NCBI GenBank assembly: GCA_041156125.1
Contig: JBEVTI010000001.1
Location: 277,660 to 341,659, forward strand
Origin: Paraktedonobacter carboxidivorans
Lineage (GTDB): Bacteria > Chloroflexota > Ktedonobacteria > Ktedonobacterales > Ktedonobacteraceae
Length of the DNA stretch: 64,000 nucleotides
Direction of reading: 5' to 3'
Below, piece after piece: positions 34,941 to 44,131 of the stretch. A program made the position numbers and the translations under genes. Numbering within the stretch: the first letter of the stretch is position 1; each line of letters starts with the position of its first letter. Under the pieces are notes generated by a model that made no database searches, was not told the DNA's origin, and saw only the letters and a list, made by a program, of their open reading frames with translations.

Positions 34941-35336
34941 CTACGCCTCTTCCGTAAGGATGGCCAGCGCTTCGATTTCGACCAGCATATTGGGATCAAT
35001 CAGGCGGCTGACTTCCACCATGGTAGTCACGGGTCGGATATCGCGAAAGACCTCGCCGTGTGCCATGCCGATCTCTTCCCAGCGTTTAATATCACGTACA
35101 TAGATACGTGTCTGCGCTACATCATTAAAGGTGGCCCCTACTTCGTGAAGTGCTGCCCCAATACGGTCAAGAATGATGCGTGTCTGCTGATATGCATCGC
35201 CTGGATAGAGTCCCTGCCCCGTTGGTCCGCTGGCAGTTGTACCCGCGATAAAGATCATGTTGCCCACGCGTACAGCTCGCGCGTAGCCTACAACGGACTC
35301 CCAGGGGGAACCAGTCGAGACGCTTTGCCTTTCCAT
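34941..35336 (-). CDS. RidA family protein (YjgF/UK114)
   Basis: A 131-residue protein of the Rid family, which hydrolyses reactive imines/enamines such as 2-aminoacrylate. The core GNMIFIAGTTA, ILDRIGAALHEVGATFNDV and TRIYVRDI contains the conserved Arg (TRIYV), and the end VEIEALAIL holds the Glu. The protein would form a trimer. ATG 35336 has GGAGG seven bases upstream. It sits just before the MBL-fold hydrolase gene on the same strand but reads away independently; no metabolic partner is evident. Confidence 0.88.
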   Translation of the reverse strand: MERQSVSTGSPWESVVGYARAVRVGNMIFIAGTTASGPTGQGLYPGDAYQQTRIILDRIGAALHEVGATFNDVAQTRIYVRDIKRWEEIGMAHGEVFRDIRPVTTMVEVSRLIDPNMLVEIEALAILTEEA

Positions 35337-35374
35337 CTTAATGCCTCCATATAGTTTCTGCGCGCACTCATTAT

Positions 35375-36331
35375 TTAGCCCAGAGTACTTGTCTCATAGA
35401 TGCGTTCTGGATGCTTCTTGTGCCAGTAGCGCATATAGCCCTGGACAGTCATGGGATAATTTGTCGCGATATCATAGCGTACGACATCGTGGAAAGAGCG
35501 AGTAGCGCGTTCGAGTTCAGGATTGGCCTGCTTGATCAGCAGGGAGATGATCTCCTCCTCATCTTTGCCTTCGTTCATAGAGCGCAGCACGAAGTCGCCC
35601 CAGCCGTAGAGGCGTTCGCGCAGATGAGAGATGTGTGAGGAGATGTTTGTGACCGCGCCATAGTGGCCAAGGTAGAGCACATCGGGTCGCAGGCGTTTCA
35701 GTAGAGCAAGGCTGAGTGACCACGCTTCCAGATCCAGGTCGGGCGGAGGTGTCGGTGGACGTACGAAGTCGATGCCCGGCAGGCAGACGCCCGCGACATC
35801 TCCCGCGAAGAGTTCTCCCGAATGTGCATCAAAGAAAATAACATGATGGAGCGCGTGACCAGGGGTATAATGCACCTCCAGGCGACGACCCGCGAGCTTG
35901 AGGACCTCAGTACCTTCCAAGGCATGTAATTGCGTACCGGGCACGGCCTCGATTTCGCCCCAGAGGCTCTGCATGCGTTCGCCATAGATGCGCTGCGCGC
36001 TGACGCTCAGCTTGCCTGGATCGAGTAGATGGGGCGCGCCCAATTGATGCACATATACCTGGGCTTTGGGAAAGCGTCGAGCCAGTGAGCCAACAGCGCC
36101 AGCGTGATCCAGGTGAACATGCGTTACCAGGATATGGGTTAATTCTTGTGGAGTAAAGCCCGCCTCGCGTAATCCATCGAGTAGCGCCTCCAGTACACTG
36201 GCAGGTCCAGGATCGATGAGCACAAGCTCATTCTCGCCAGCCAGTAGATACGAACCAATTATTTCCTCTTCGTTCTGAAAGGGCAGGGAGATCTGCCAGA
36301 ATCCAGTGCGAAGCTGCTTTATCTTTGTCAC
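35375..36331 (-). CDS. MBL-fold metallo-hydrolase
   Basis: A 318-residue metallo-beta-lactamase-fold hydrolase with a di-metal centre: ILVTHVHLDHAGAVG (HxHxDH), YTPGHALHHVIF (His), GDVAGVC (Asp) and YLGHYG (His). The C-terminal helical region (about 230-318; LRERLYGWGD) resembles the LACTB2/RNase Z-like hydrolases that cleave thioesters or nucleic acid. GTG 36331 has a perfect GGGAGG with a 5-base spacer; the reading extends 21 codons further upstream but without a ribosome site. The substrate is unknown. Confidence 0.85.
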   Translation of the reverse strand: MTKIKQLRTGFWQISLPFQNEEEIIGSYLLAGENELVLIDPGPASVLEALLDGLREAGFTPQELTHILVTHVHLDHAGAVGSLARRFPKAQVYVHQLGAPHLLDPGKLSVSAQRIYGERMQSLWGEIEAVPGTQLHALEGTEVLKLAGRRLEVHYTPGHALHHVIFFDAHSGELFAGDVAGVCLPGIDFVRPPTPPPDLDLEAWSLSLALLKRLRPDVLYLGHYGAVTNISSHISHLRERLYGWGDFVLRSMNEGKDEEEIISLLIKQANPELERATRSFHDVVRYDIATNYPMTVQGYMRYWHKKHPERIYETSTLG

Positions 36332-36657
36332 GAGGGCCTCCCTATATTTGGTAGCGATCTCCCTGGCTGATTTGGCGTCAAGGAAAGATGCCAACGATCA
36401 AGCAGGCTCTGGTCTCAGAAATAAGTTTTTCCGCCAGGTGTGCCATTGATCGGGCTAGCTCCTGAACTACTACATAGCCAGAGTGATAATTGTCTGGTGA
36501 AAGACGAATGATTGCCTGTTCTTATTGTATCCCGTCGAGTAACTGTATAGCAAAGATCAGGGAGCCTGGACATAAACCTGCTGAAATGCCCGCGTTTTAC
36601 TCTCCAGACGTGCGAGGGAAATCAGTAGAAGCAGTAGCGAAGCTAAACAGCATTTGC
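36332..36657. other. Intergenic region between MBL hydrolase and response regulator
   Basis: About 325 bases, both neighbours on the minus strand. It must hold the MBL gene promoter and the end of the regulator transcript. No strong hairpin or gene was seen. Confidence 0.35.
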
Positions 36658-37317
36658 CTATGGCTTATCGCGGTGGACTAAGCCTTGTTGCCAGGCAAAG
36701 ACCGCTGCTTGCGTGCGATCAAGTATATGGAGCTTGCTGAGAATGTTGCTGACATGTACCTTGACGGTCTTTTCGCTGATCACCAATTTGTGCGCGATAG
36801 CGGCATTGGATAGGCCGTCCGCGATCAGACGCAGTACTTCAAGCTCGCGAGCGCTTAGTTCCGTGAAAAGTGTGGGGATATCGCGGCGCTCGCGGTGTAT
36901 CTCCTGCACGACGCGCGCGGCTATGCGTGGATGCAGTACCGATTCGCTCCTTGCTGCTTTACGGATCGTTTCAGCCAGTTCGTTGATGCTCACATCTTTT
37001 AGTATATAAGAGAGTGCTCCGGCTCGTAGCGCCGGAAAGATATGTTCGTCGTTATCGTAGGAGGTAAGAACGATGACCTGCGTATGTGGGCTGACGTGCC
37101 TGACCTGGCGCGTAGCCTCTACACCGCCTATCCCCGCCATCACGAGGTCCATCAACACGACATCGGGGACGCTTTCAGCCACCAGGCGCACCATGCTCTC
37201 TCCTGTATCGGTTTCACCTAGAATGGCAAAGTCAGGGTACGCCTCTAAAAACGTGCGGATGCCTTGCCGGACCAGGGCGTGATCATCGGCGATGGCAATT
37301 GTGATCTGTTCTGTCAT
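36658..37317 (-). CDS. NarL/FixJ-type response regulator
   Basis: A 219-residue two-component regulator. Receiver domain (about 5-120): IAIADDHALVRQG with the acidic pair, PDVVLMDLVMAG with the phospho-accepting Asp, and LTSYDNDE then YILKDVS with the Thr/Lys switch. LuxR-type helix-turn-helix (about 150-212): LSARELEVLRLIADGLSN, SEKTVKVHVSNILSKL. It follows the sensor kinase gene by 59 bases on the same strand and is its cognate partner. Confidence 0.93.
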   Translation of the reverse strand: MTEQITIAIADDHALVRQGIRTFLEAYPDFAILGETDTGESMVRLVAESVPDVVLMDLVMAGIGGVEATRQVRHVSPHTQVIVLTSYDNDEHIFPALRAGALSYILKDVSINELAETIRKAARSESVLHPRIAARVVQEIHRERRDIPTLFTELSARELEVLRLIADGLSNAAIAHKLVISEKTVKVHVSNILSKLHILDRTQAAVFAWQQGLVHRDKP

Positions 37318-37376
37318 AGCTATGCGCGCCGGGTGACAAGCAATAATCGTCGGCGCATTCCTCTTTCTAAAGCTTG

Positions 37377-38825
37377 CTAAACTCTTTCTTTGGAGCAGTA
37401 CGCAACGACACGTGTACCCTGGCCGGGCTGACTCTCTATAGCCACATTCCCGCCCAGGGCCTGCATACGTTCCCGCATAGAAAGTAAACCAACTCCCTTA
37501 TGAAGCTCGCCTGGTGCGGCACTAAAGCCCTGGCCATTGTCAGCGATTGAGAGCGTGACTTGCTCAGCTTCGTTGCTAAGGCGCACCAGGATGGAGGTGG
37601 CGCAGCTATGACGCGCCGCGTTGGAGAGTGCTTCTTGCGCGACGCGAAAGAATGCTTCCTCGACGAGCAAGGGAAGCGCCTGTTCATCATCGGCCTGCAG
37701 GCTGGCCTGGATAGTAGTCTGATTTTTCCATTGCTCAACCAGTTCTTGCAAGGCGAGTTTGAGTCCTTTGCCTTCCAGGGCAACGGGGCGCAACTCACGA
37801 ATCAGTGTTTTGAGTTCTTCCTGTACCTGGGTCAGGACGCGCTCTGCTTCGGATAGGCGTTGCTGAGCTTCGCTGATGTTCTGTTCATGATCCAGGCGCA
37901 ATCTGGCCGTGCCTACCTGTAAGGCGATGACGAAAAGATGTTGTTTCACACTATCATGCAGGTCGCGCGCCAGTCGATTGCGTTCTTCCACAATGGCGAG
38001 TTGCTGGCGCGCCAGCAAGAGGTTTTGTAATTGCTCAGCCATGCGGTTCAGCTTCTGAGAGAGTTGACCAAGTTCGTCGGGCGATGGATCTTGCATAAAC
38101 GTGGAGAAATTTCCCTGGCTCCAGTTATGCGCTACCGAGGCCAGTTTATTAAAGCGGAGGATGATGGTGCGAGCGGTGAAGAAGCCGCCAATGATGCCAA
38201 TAATAATGGCAAAAACTGTGTAAACGCCGATACTGATGAGAATATACACGGAGTCATACTTGAACCAGTAGAGCGCTTCCTGACTGTAGACATTGGGGCC
38301 GGTATCGTCGATCAGCGCGCCATCGACTCTGCCATCTTCTCCTCTAATGGGTACCATGGCGATCAGCGCGCCATCGGCGTTTTTATTTACCATGCCCTGG
38401 TCGTTGCCTCTGTCTGCCAGCACAAGTTGTAGATTTGCCGCCGCCTGCGTGGAGAGTTGGCTTTGCAGCAGTGTGCCTGGTGGCAGAGCTTTATGACCGT
38501 TGGAGACTACGACTCGCCCGTCGCGGTCCACAATGGCGCGGAATTCGGGTTGATATCCAGAGGGATACCCAACAGGATGTTTAAGCCAGACTGCCAGCGC
38601 TTGCTGATCTGGCACGCCATTGTGAGCGAAAAAGGGGCTTAACTGGATCTGATATTGTTGCAAGCCGTAGAGCACCAGTGGCTGGACAAAGAAGAGTTCT
38701 ATGACGACGAGTACCACCACGAAGAGAAAAAAATCGCTTAGAAGCAAGACCAGTGGAGTTAAGAAGATATACGGAAACATTAGCTTCCATCTCAGCCTTT
38801 GAAAAGAAGGGAAGGTGAATTTCAT
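37377..38825 (-). CDS. Sensor histidine kinase, NarX/LiaS type (HisKA_3)
   Basis: A 482-residue membrane sensor. Two membrane helices (about 20-45 and about 195-220) frame an extracellular sensor region of about 150 residues; a HAMP linker (RTIILRFNKLASVAHNW) follows, then the dimerisation domain with RDLHDSVKQHLFVIALQ carrying the phospho-His, and a C-terminal HATPase (NAARHSCA, LSIADNGQGFSAAPGE, GVGLLSMRERMQALGG). ATG 38825 follows AAAGGAACAGCCC; an earlier ATG adds eight residues. It pairs with the response regulator downstream. An ABC exporter operon lies just upstream on the same strand, separated by a hairpin, and is a plausible target. Confidence 0.92.
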   Translation of the reverse strand: MKFTFPSFQRLRWKLMFPYIFLTPLVLLLSDFFLFVVVLVVIELFFVQPLVLYGLQQYQIQLSPFFAHNGVPDQQALAVWLKHPVGYPSGYQPEFRAIVDRDGRVVVSNGHKALPPGTLLQSQLSTQAAANLQLVLADRGNDQGMVNKNADGALIAMVPIRGEDGRVDGALIDDTGPNVYSQEALYWFKYDSVYILISIGVYTVFAIIIGIIGGFFTARTIILRFNKLASVAHNWSQGNFSTFMQDPSPDELGQLSQKLNRMAEQLQNLLLARQQLAIVEERNRLARDLHDSVKQHLFVIALQVGTARLRLDHEQNISEAQQRLSEAERVLTQVQEELKTLIRELRPVALEGKGLKLALQELVEQWKNQTTIQASLQADDEQALPLLVEEAFFRVAQEALSNAARHSCATSILVRLSNEAEQVTLSIADNGQGFSAAPGELHKGVGLLSMRERMQALGGNVAIESQPGQGTRVVAYCSKERV

Positions 38826-38906
38826 TGGGCTGTTCCTTTGAATGAACACGTGAGATAATATTCCTCATCAGCTTACAGTATAACAGGTTCTCTAGCTGAA
38901 AATCGT

Positions 38907-38958
38907 GTACTGGTGTTGTTTCTCCAAAGGCACGCCTTTGAAGAAACAACACCAGTAC
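38907..38958 (-). terminator. Hairpin between ABC exporter operon and sensor kinase
   Basis: A 17-base perfect outer stem (38907-38923/38942-38958) with one mismatch, then a 6-base CAAAGG/CCTTTG inner stem around a CACG loop. It starts 20 bases past the permease stop and precedes the kinase ATG, so it ends or attenuates the ABC transcript. Confidence 0.65.
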
Positions 38959-38977
38959 AGCGACAACGATTGCCCGC

Positions 38978-39817
38978 CTAATTCGTCAGATTCTGGCGCT
39001 GGAAGATCCAGAGCGCGCTGCCGAAAAAGGTCAGCGTGTAGAGCGCGATGCAGGCTGCCGCGGCTAGCGGAGCTATGTGACCTGCTGAGATGAGTGTGGT
39101 CACGGTCAGATGAGCCGCTGTGTAGTTTTGCTGGTTCATGGACTGGGCCAGCCCGGCAGGTAGAAATTGCGCGGCCAGCGCACCGCCCTTGCCCATCAGC
39201 GGCAGTAGCGCCGTGAGCGGGAGTTCTAGCGCCAGCATGAACAGGACAAGTCCGCTAATAGCGACGGCTGCTGAGCGGCTGAGCACAACAAGCAGGAAGG
39301 TCAGTGAGACGTAGGGTAGCATGGCGTAACAGGTGCGCAAGTAGCTCAGGAAGAGCGTAGCGCTATCAAATGCATCGCCATTTGTGCCTCCGTGAGGCTG
39401 GTAGGTGAGAATGAGGGAGATCAGGCCACCTATAAGCAGGAAGGCCAGAGTGGTCAGCAGAATGCCAGCCGTGGATAGCACAAATTTGGCAAGCAGCAAA
39501 GATGTACGTGGGATACCGTGGCTCAGCCAGAGCTGCATGGTGCGCCAGGAATATTCTTGAGCAGTCACCACGCCCACGACAACGGCCAGCAGGTAAACAG
39601 CGTAGCCGAAGCCGGGTGAATAACCATTGGCAAAGGCCAGCGCGCTGGTAAATCCGCCAGGCAAGACCCAGTAGCGTGAGAAAGACGCACTATGGTTCAG
39701 ATTGAAAAAGCTAATGAAGGCAATGACCATAGGTATAAGCGCCATTGGCAGGCCGATCCAGAGCAGACGGCGGCGGAAAACTTTAGCGCTCTCCATGCGT
39801 AGAATGTGCCAGAACAT
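38978..39817 (-). CDS. ABC-2 type transporter permease
   Basis: A 279-residue membrane protein with six predicted hydrophobic segments; LLLAKFVLSTAGILL, QEYSWRTMQLWLSHGIPRTSLL are typical of ABC-2 permeases of drug/lantibiotic exporters, which keep the cytoplasmic QEY...R coupling region. ATG 39817 follows GGAGGATGAT. It is 47 bases behind the ATPase gene; together they form an exporter, probably for a peptide, lipid or antibiotic. No substrate can be inferred. Confidence 0.85.
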   Translation of the reverse strand: MFWHILRMESAKVFRRRLLWIGLPMALIPMVIAFISFFNLNHSASFSRYWVLPGGFTSALAFANGYSPGFGYAVYLLAVVVGVVTAQEYSWRTMQLWLSHGIPRTSLLLAKFVLSTAGILLTTLAFLLIGGLISLILTYQPHGGTNGDAFDSATLFLSYLRTCYAMLPYVSLTFLLVVLSRSAAVAISGLVLFMLALELPLTALLPLMGKGGALAAQFLPAGLAQSMNQQNYTAAHLTVTTLISAGHIAPLAAAACIALYTLTFFGSALWIFQRQNLTN

Positions 39818-39864
39818 ATCATCCTCCAGAGTTGCTATGCGTGTATTTTACTTTGAATATCAGG

Positions 39865-40773
39865 TTAGACTGGTTGCTGCGTCAGTTCCAGGAAAACGCT
39901 CTCCAGGTCAGGGCGTTTAATAGTGAGCTCCTGTGGGATCAGGTTGCGCGTAACCAGGAAGGCCATGACCTGCTCACTGGAGACGCCCTGCACTTCGACA
40001 GAGTCACCATCGGACTGGATATGGCTCGTGCCAGGCAATTCTTGGAGTGCCAGAACAGTTGCTTGCGTGAAAGCGGTGCGAACACGAATAACTGCTTGTT
40101 TTGGCAGTAGATCCGCGACCTTGCCCTGAGCGATGATCTGACCGCGTTGGATTATGGCCACGCGATCGCATAGCAACTCCATTTCATGGAGCAGATGGCT
40201 GCTCAGAAAAATGGTAGTACCTTGCTGCGCCAGATCGCGCAAAAGCAGGCGTATTTCTTGCATACCCGCCGGGTCCATACCATTGGTAGGCTCGTCGAGG
40301 ATCAACAGTTCAGGCTTGTTGAACAGGGCCAGGGCCAGCCCCAGGCGTTGTTTCATGCCTGTCGAGAAGGTGCGTACCGGGCGGCTGGTGGCCTTTTGCA
40401 AATCGACCAGTGCCAGCACTTCGTCAATGCGTTGGCGAGCAGCTATCTCAGAGTAGAGATAAGAGAGAAACTGGAGATTTCTACGCGCGGAGAAGGAGAG
40501 CATAAGCGCGGGCGCTCCTACCATGGTACCGACACGTCGCAGGACAGCATTATGGCGCGGCGTAACATTCTCGCCGAAGATCGTAACCTGGCCGGAAGTC
40601 GCGTAAGTTAGGCCAAGCAACATGCTGATGGTTGTCGTTTTACCTGCTCCATTTGGTCCCAGGAAACCGAAGATTTCTCCCCGTTGAATGTCTAGAGAAA
40701 CGTCTTCTACGGCACGCACGGAACCGTAATATTTTTTAAGATTGCTGCTGTGTAGCACAGTAGTTGCATCCAT
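39865..40773 (-). CDS. ABC transporter ATP-binding protein (BcrA-like)
   Basis: A 302-residue ABC ATPase of the ABC-2 exporter group. Walker A GPNGAGKTTT, Q-loop VGAPALM-type region, signature TFSTGMKQRLGLALAL (TGMKQR), Walker B LLILDEPTNGMDP and H-loop LSSHLLHEM are all present. A C-terminal domain of about 80 residues follows. ATG 40773 with AAAGGAG six bases upstream is a strong start; an earlier in-frame codon at 40809 is not. Operon partner of the permease. Confidence 0.92.
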   Translation of the reverse strand: MDATTVLHSSNLKKYYGSVRAVEDVSLDIQRGEIFGFLGPNGAGKTTTISMLLGLTYATSGQVTIFGENVTPRHNAVLRRVGTMVGAPALMLSFSARRNLQFLSYLYSEIAARQRIDEVLALVDLQKATSRPVRTFSTGMKQRLGLALALFNKPELLILDEPTNGMDPAGMQEIRLLLRDLAQQGTTIFLSSHLLHEMELLCDRVAIIQRGQIIAQGKVADLLPKQAVIRVRTAFTQATVLALQELPGTSHIQSDGDSVEVQGVSSEQVMAFLVTRNLIPQELTIKRPDLESVFLELTQQPV

Positions 40774-41096
40774 AGGTGCTCCTTTATATAGTCTGAATAA
40801 GTGACTCAACTGCGTTATTAGCTATAGAAAGGATAAAGCATCAAAGAGCTTTTTCTGTAAGCTTCCAGACGTATTTCTCTACGCCTTAAGGCGTATTGAG
40901 ATGGCAGGGTACCAGCGATCTTCCTGGTAAGTAGATGTTCACAAAGCGCTATACTGCTCCGTCAAGCTTCAGTTGAGGCATGGGAGCGCAGAGGGCGCAA
41001 GAAAGCCTTTTGGCTGGCAGCCTGTCTGAGAGAGGCAAAAGGTGCTATACACCAGCATTCTCCTCCTTCCAGGTGTGAGGACGTGGGAGCAGTTCG
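40774..41096. other. Regulatory region upstream of the ABC operon
   Basis: About 320 bases between the ABC operon and the LacI gene, both on the minus strand. It contains the 16-base palindrome at 40880-40895. No gene is seen. Confidence 0.45.
40880..40895. promoter_or_regulatory. Operator-like palindrome upstream of the ABC operon
   Basis: TACGCCTTAAGGCGTA is a perfect 16-base palindrome about 107-122 bases upstream of the ATPase start. It could bind the NarL-type regulator or another dimer; no evidence beyond symmetry and position. Confidence 0.4.
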
Positions 41097-42131
41097 TTAA
41101 AGAGCGCGAGGCGGAAGCCAGGCCGAAGCCAGTTGGGTAGAGGCGCGTACGATCAGTTCGGGTTGATACATAATCTGAGTATGCAGGTGTTTTTCTGTGG
41201 CGTGAATTTCGGCGAGCAGTAATTCAGCAGCAGCCTGGCCGAGCTGATATTTGGGCTGGCGAATCGAGGTCAGGGCAGGTGAGAGCATGCTGGCAAACTC
41301 GACATCATCATAGCCAACCAGCGCCATATCGGCGGGAATCTTGATGCCGCGTTGGCCAAGACCACGCATAACTCCCAGCGCCAGCAGATCACTGGCGCAG
41401 AAGATAGCGCTCGGACGGGGTGTACTGGCCAGCAGAGCTTCAACGCACTGATCACTCGAATGAGCCTGTTGGGTTGCGATCAAGCTATCATGAACAATAT
41501 CATCAGGATTAAGGCCAGCCATTTCAACGGCCTGGCGCGCCCCGCGCCGCCGCTCAGCGTACTGGCGAATGCTGAGTGGTCCGCTGACAAACGCGATCCG
41601 TCGATGCCCAAGCTCTAGCAGGTGGCGGGTTGCCAGTTCTCCTCCCAGCACGTCGTCAATCGCGACCGAGCAGAGATCGCGGGCCTGGCTAGGTCGATCG
41701 AGAAGCACTACAGCGATATTGCGCTGGCGTAGATGTTGCAGGTAGGCCAGGTCATTCTGGACAGGAGTAATCACCACCCCTGCCGTGCGTTGTTCTTCGA
41801 TCATATGCAGATAGCGGCTCTCTTTATCAGCCGAGCTGTCAGAATTGCAGAGAATGACGACATAGCCTGCCGCATTGGCAGCATCCTCGACACCACGCGC
41901 AACTTCGGTAAAAAAGGGATTGGTCACATCGAGCACGATCAGGCCGAGGTGATAGCTCCGTCGCGCGCGCAACTGGTGCGCCGAGCCATTGCGCACAAAT
42001 CCCAACTGCTCGATTACTGCCTGTACGCGCAGGCGTGTAGCCTCAGATACCATTTCCGGGCGATTAAGCACATTAGAAACCGTTCCCAACGACACCCCCG
42101 CTCGCTGAGCGACTTCGCGAATACTCGGCAT
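41097..42131 (-). CDS. LacI-family transcriptional regulator
   Basis: A 344-residue repressor. N-terminal helix-turn-helix and hinge: SIREVAQRAGVSLGTVSNVL then RPEMVSEATRLRVQ; C-terminal sugar-binding fold with LGLIVLDVTNPFF, VVLLDRPS and DLLALGVMRGLGQRG. It probably binds a sugar or nucleoside effector. ATG 42131 follows GGGGAAACAGATC. Its neighbour downstream in the same direction is P5C dehydrogenase (upstream on the strand), cut off by a hairpin, so target genes are unclear. Confidence 0.9.
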   Translation of the reverse strand: MPSIREVAQRAGVSLGTVSNVLNRPEMVSEATRLRVQAVIEQLGFVRNGSAHQLRARRSYHLGLIVLDVTNPFFTEVARGVEDAANAAGYVVILCNSDSSADKESRYLHMIEEQRTAGVVITPVQNDLAYLQHLRQRNIAVVLLDRPSQARDLCSVAIDDVLGGELATRHLLELGHRRIAFVSGPLSIRQYAERRRGARQAVEMAGLNPDDIVHDSLIATQQAHSSDQCVEALLASTPRPSAIFCASDLLALGVMRGLGQRGIKIPADMALVGYDDVEFASMLSPALTSIRQPKYQLGQAAAELLLAEIHATEKHLHTQIMYQPELIVRASTQLASAWLPPRAL

Positions 42132-42261
42132 GATCTGTTTCCCCGTCCTGTTATGTTCCCATCAGCCCTGTCAACAAAGCTGGCTTGCTTGACGTGCGCC
42201 TGTCTCTGCGGCTAACAGCCATTCTGGCCAGATTATATCATGCTTTGACGAGCCTCATAGC

Positions 42262-42333
42262 TGTAGAGGGCAGTTGAGCAGAGAGCCAGGACTGGCGTGC
42301 CGATCCTGGCTCTCTGCTCAACTGCCCTCTACA
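42262..42333 (-). terminator. 30-bp perfect hairpin, terminator of the P5C dehydrogenase gene
   Basis: Arms 42262-42291 and 42304-42333 are exactly complementary over 30 bases, loop of 12. It starts 10 bases past the minus-strand stop at 42343. The longest perfect stem in the window; no T-tract. Confidence 0.7.
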
Positions 42334-42342
42334 ACTGTAGCT

Positions 42343-43920
42343 CTATTTTTTAGTCGCGAGAGCCTTGCTCTGGGTGAAGAGCAGGAGATAGTCGGGTCCG
42401 CCGCTTTTGGAATCGGTGCCAGACATATTGAAGCCACCGAAGGGATGAACTCCAACCAGCGCGCCAGTGCATTTGCGGTTGAAGTAGAGGTTGCCAACGT
42501 GGAAATCCTCTTTAGCCTGCTCGATGCGCTGGTTATCGCGCGAATAGAGCGCGCCGGTTAGCCCGTACTCGGTGTTGTTAGCGATTTCGAGAGCATGGTC
42601 GAAGTCTCTGGCCTTCAGGACTGCCAGGACCGGACCAAAGATCTCCTCTTGCGCGATATGGGCTTGCGGGACCACATCGGCGATGACTGTGGGTTCGATA
42701 AAGTAGCCAGGGCTGTGATGGCTGCCACCTGCCACGAGGCGACCTTCGCTCTTACCAATCTCGATGTATGCGTTGATTTTCGCGAAAGCGTTGGCGTCGA
42801 TGACGGGACCCATGTAGGTTTCAGGCTGTGTTACGTCGCCCATCTTGAGCTTTTTGGTGCGTTCAATCACTTTCTGGAGCACTTGATCATAGACCTGCTC
42901 GACGATGATCGCGCGCGAGCCAGCGGAGCATTTCTGGCCCTGAAAACCAAAGGCTGAGGCTACGATCCCTTCGGCTGCTGCCTCCAGATCGGCGGTTTCG
43001 TCTACCACTACAGCATCTTTGCCGCCCATTTCCAGGATTGTGCGTTTCAGCCAGATCTGACCTTTCTGTGGTTTAGCAGCCAGTTCGTGGATACGCAGAC
43101 CGACCTCGCGCGAGCCGGTAAAGGCCACGAAACGTAGACGTGGATGCTCGATCAGCGCGTCGCCAATTTTGCTGCCAGGGCCGCTCAGGTAGTTGACTAC
43201 GCCCGCGGGCAGGCCGACCTCTTCTAGGATGCGTACCAGTTGCCAGGCGATCATTGGCGCTGTGCTGGCTGGTTTCAGCACTACCGTGTTGCCTGTGACC
43301 AGCGCCGCTACGGTCATCCCAAGCGTGATCGCGCTGGGAAAATTCCAGGGCGGAATGACCGCGCCTACGCCTAGAGGGATGTAGATCAGCTTACTCTCCT
43401 CGCCCGCGATCTGTGTGAGCGGTTTCTCTTGCGCCAGGTGCAGCATCTCGCGTCCGTAGTACTCGAGAAAATCGATGGCCTCAGCGGTATCTGCATCGGC
43501 CTCTACCCAGCTTTTGCCGACCTCGTAGATCATCCAGGCATTCAGATAAAAACGGCGCTGGCGCAGAAGTTCGGCGGCGGCGAACAGGTAGTTTACGCGC
43601 TCTTCCACTGGCACCCGCTTCCAGCTCTGGAAAGCTTCTTCGGCGGCTCTGACTGCCTCGTTGGCCTGTTCAATTGTCGCGCTAGCAAAAGAGCCAATGG
43701 CTTGCTCAGGATTGGAAGGGTTAAGCGAGATAAATGTGGCCTCGCCAGCTATCTTTTTGCCGCCAATAATCAGCGGATAGGTTTGCCCCAGTTCACTTTT
43801 GACCTGTGCCAACGCATTGATCTGCGCCTGGCGTTTCTCCTCCTGAGAGAAATCGGTGAAGGGGTCATTCTTAAAGGGAGTTTGGGCGTGCATACTTACG
43901 CTCTCCATCATTTTCGCCAT
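42343..43920 (-). CDS. pruA: L-glutamate gamma-semialdehyde (P5C) dehydrogenase
   Basis: A 525-residue aldehyde dehydrogenase turning glutamate semialdehyde to glutamate in proline and arginine breakdown. The RocA/PruA signatures are clear: PLIIGGKKIAGEATFISLNPSNPEQ, VIPPWNFPSAITLGM, TILEMGGKDAVVV with the Glu, FGFQGQKCSAGSRAI with the Cys, and GVHPFGGFNMSGTDSKSGGPD at the end. Length equals RocA of Gram-positives. No proline dehydrogenase is adjacent. The gene is divergent from the GatB/YqeY gene and ends in a 30-base hairpin. Confidence 0.95.
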   Translation of the reverse strand: MAKMMESVSMHAQTPFKNDPFTDFSQEEKRQAQINALAQVKSELGQTYPLIIGGKKIAGEATFISLNPSNPEQAIGSFASATIEQANEAVRAAEEAFQSWKRVPVEERVNYLFAAAELLRQRRFYLNAWMIYEVGKSWVEADADTAEAIDFLEYYGREMLHLAQEKPLTQIAGEESKLIYIPLGVGAVIPPWNFPSAITLGMTVAALVTGNTVVLKPASTAPMIAWQLVRILEEVGLPAGVVNYLSGPGSKIGDALIEHPRLRFVAFTGSREVGLRIHELAAKPQKGQIWLKRTILEMGGKDAVVVDETADLEAAAEGIVASAFGFQGQKCSAGSRAIIVEQVYDQVLQKVIERTKKLKMGDVTQPETYMGPVIDANAFAKINAYIEIGKSEGRLVAGGSHHSPGYFIEPTVIADVVPQAHIAQEEIFGPVLAVLKARDFDHALEIANNTEYGLTGALYSRDNQRIEQAKEDFHVGNLYFNRKCTGALVGVHPFGGFNMSGTDSKSGGPDYLLLFTQSKALATKK

Positions 43921-44057
43921 GACAAGTTGGAGCTCCTTTGTGCTACAAAATAACAGTTACAGGCTCATTGTATCTCATAAAAGATCTCGCTTGAAAGCAA
44001 CTCTACTGTGCTTGCCTCCAGAGCCTGGGAAACCATGTAAGGCCAAAGTTTGTGTAC

Positions 44058-44086
44058 TTGACAAATCGCAAATAGAATTCTATAAT
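44058..44086 (+). promoter_or_regulatory. Exact consensus sigma-70 promoter
   Basis: TTGACA (44058-44063), 17 bases, TATAAT (44081-44086): a perfect match to both boxes with ideal spacing, 46 bases before the start of the GatB/YqeY gene. Confidence 0.8.
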
Positions 44087-44131
44087 CAAGGGCGAATGCT
44101 ACATGTCTTATTAAAAAGAGAGGTTTTGTAC

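Noticed and set aside
43856..44131. N-terminal extension of the YqeY gene
   Set aside because: It overlaps the divergent P5C dehydrogenase start, and the exact promoter at 44058-44086 lies inside it; GAGAGG before ATG 44132 marks the true start.
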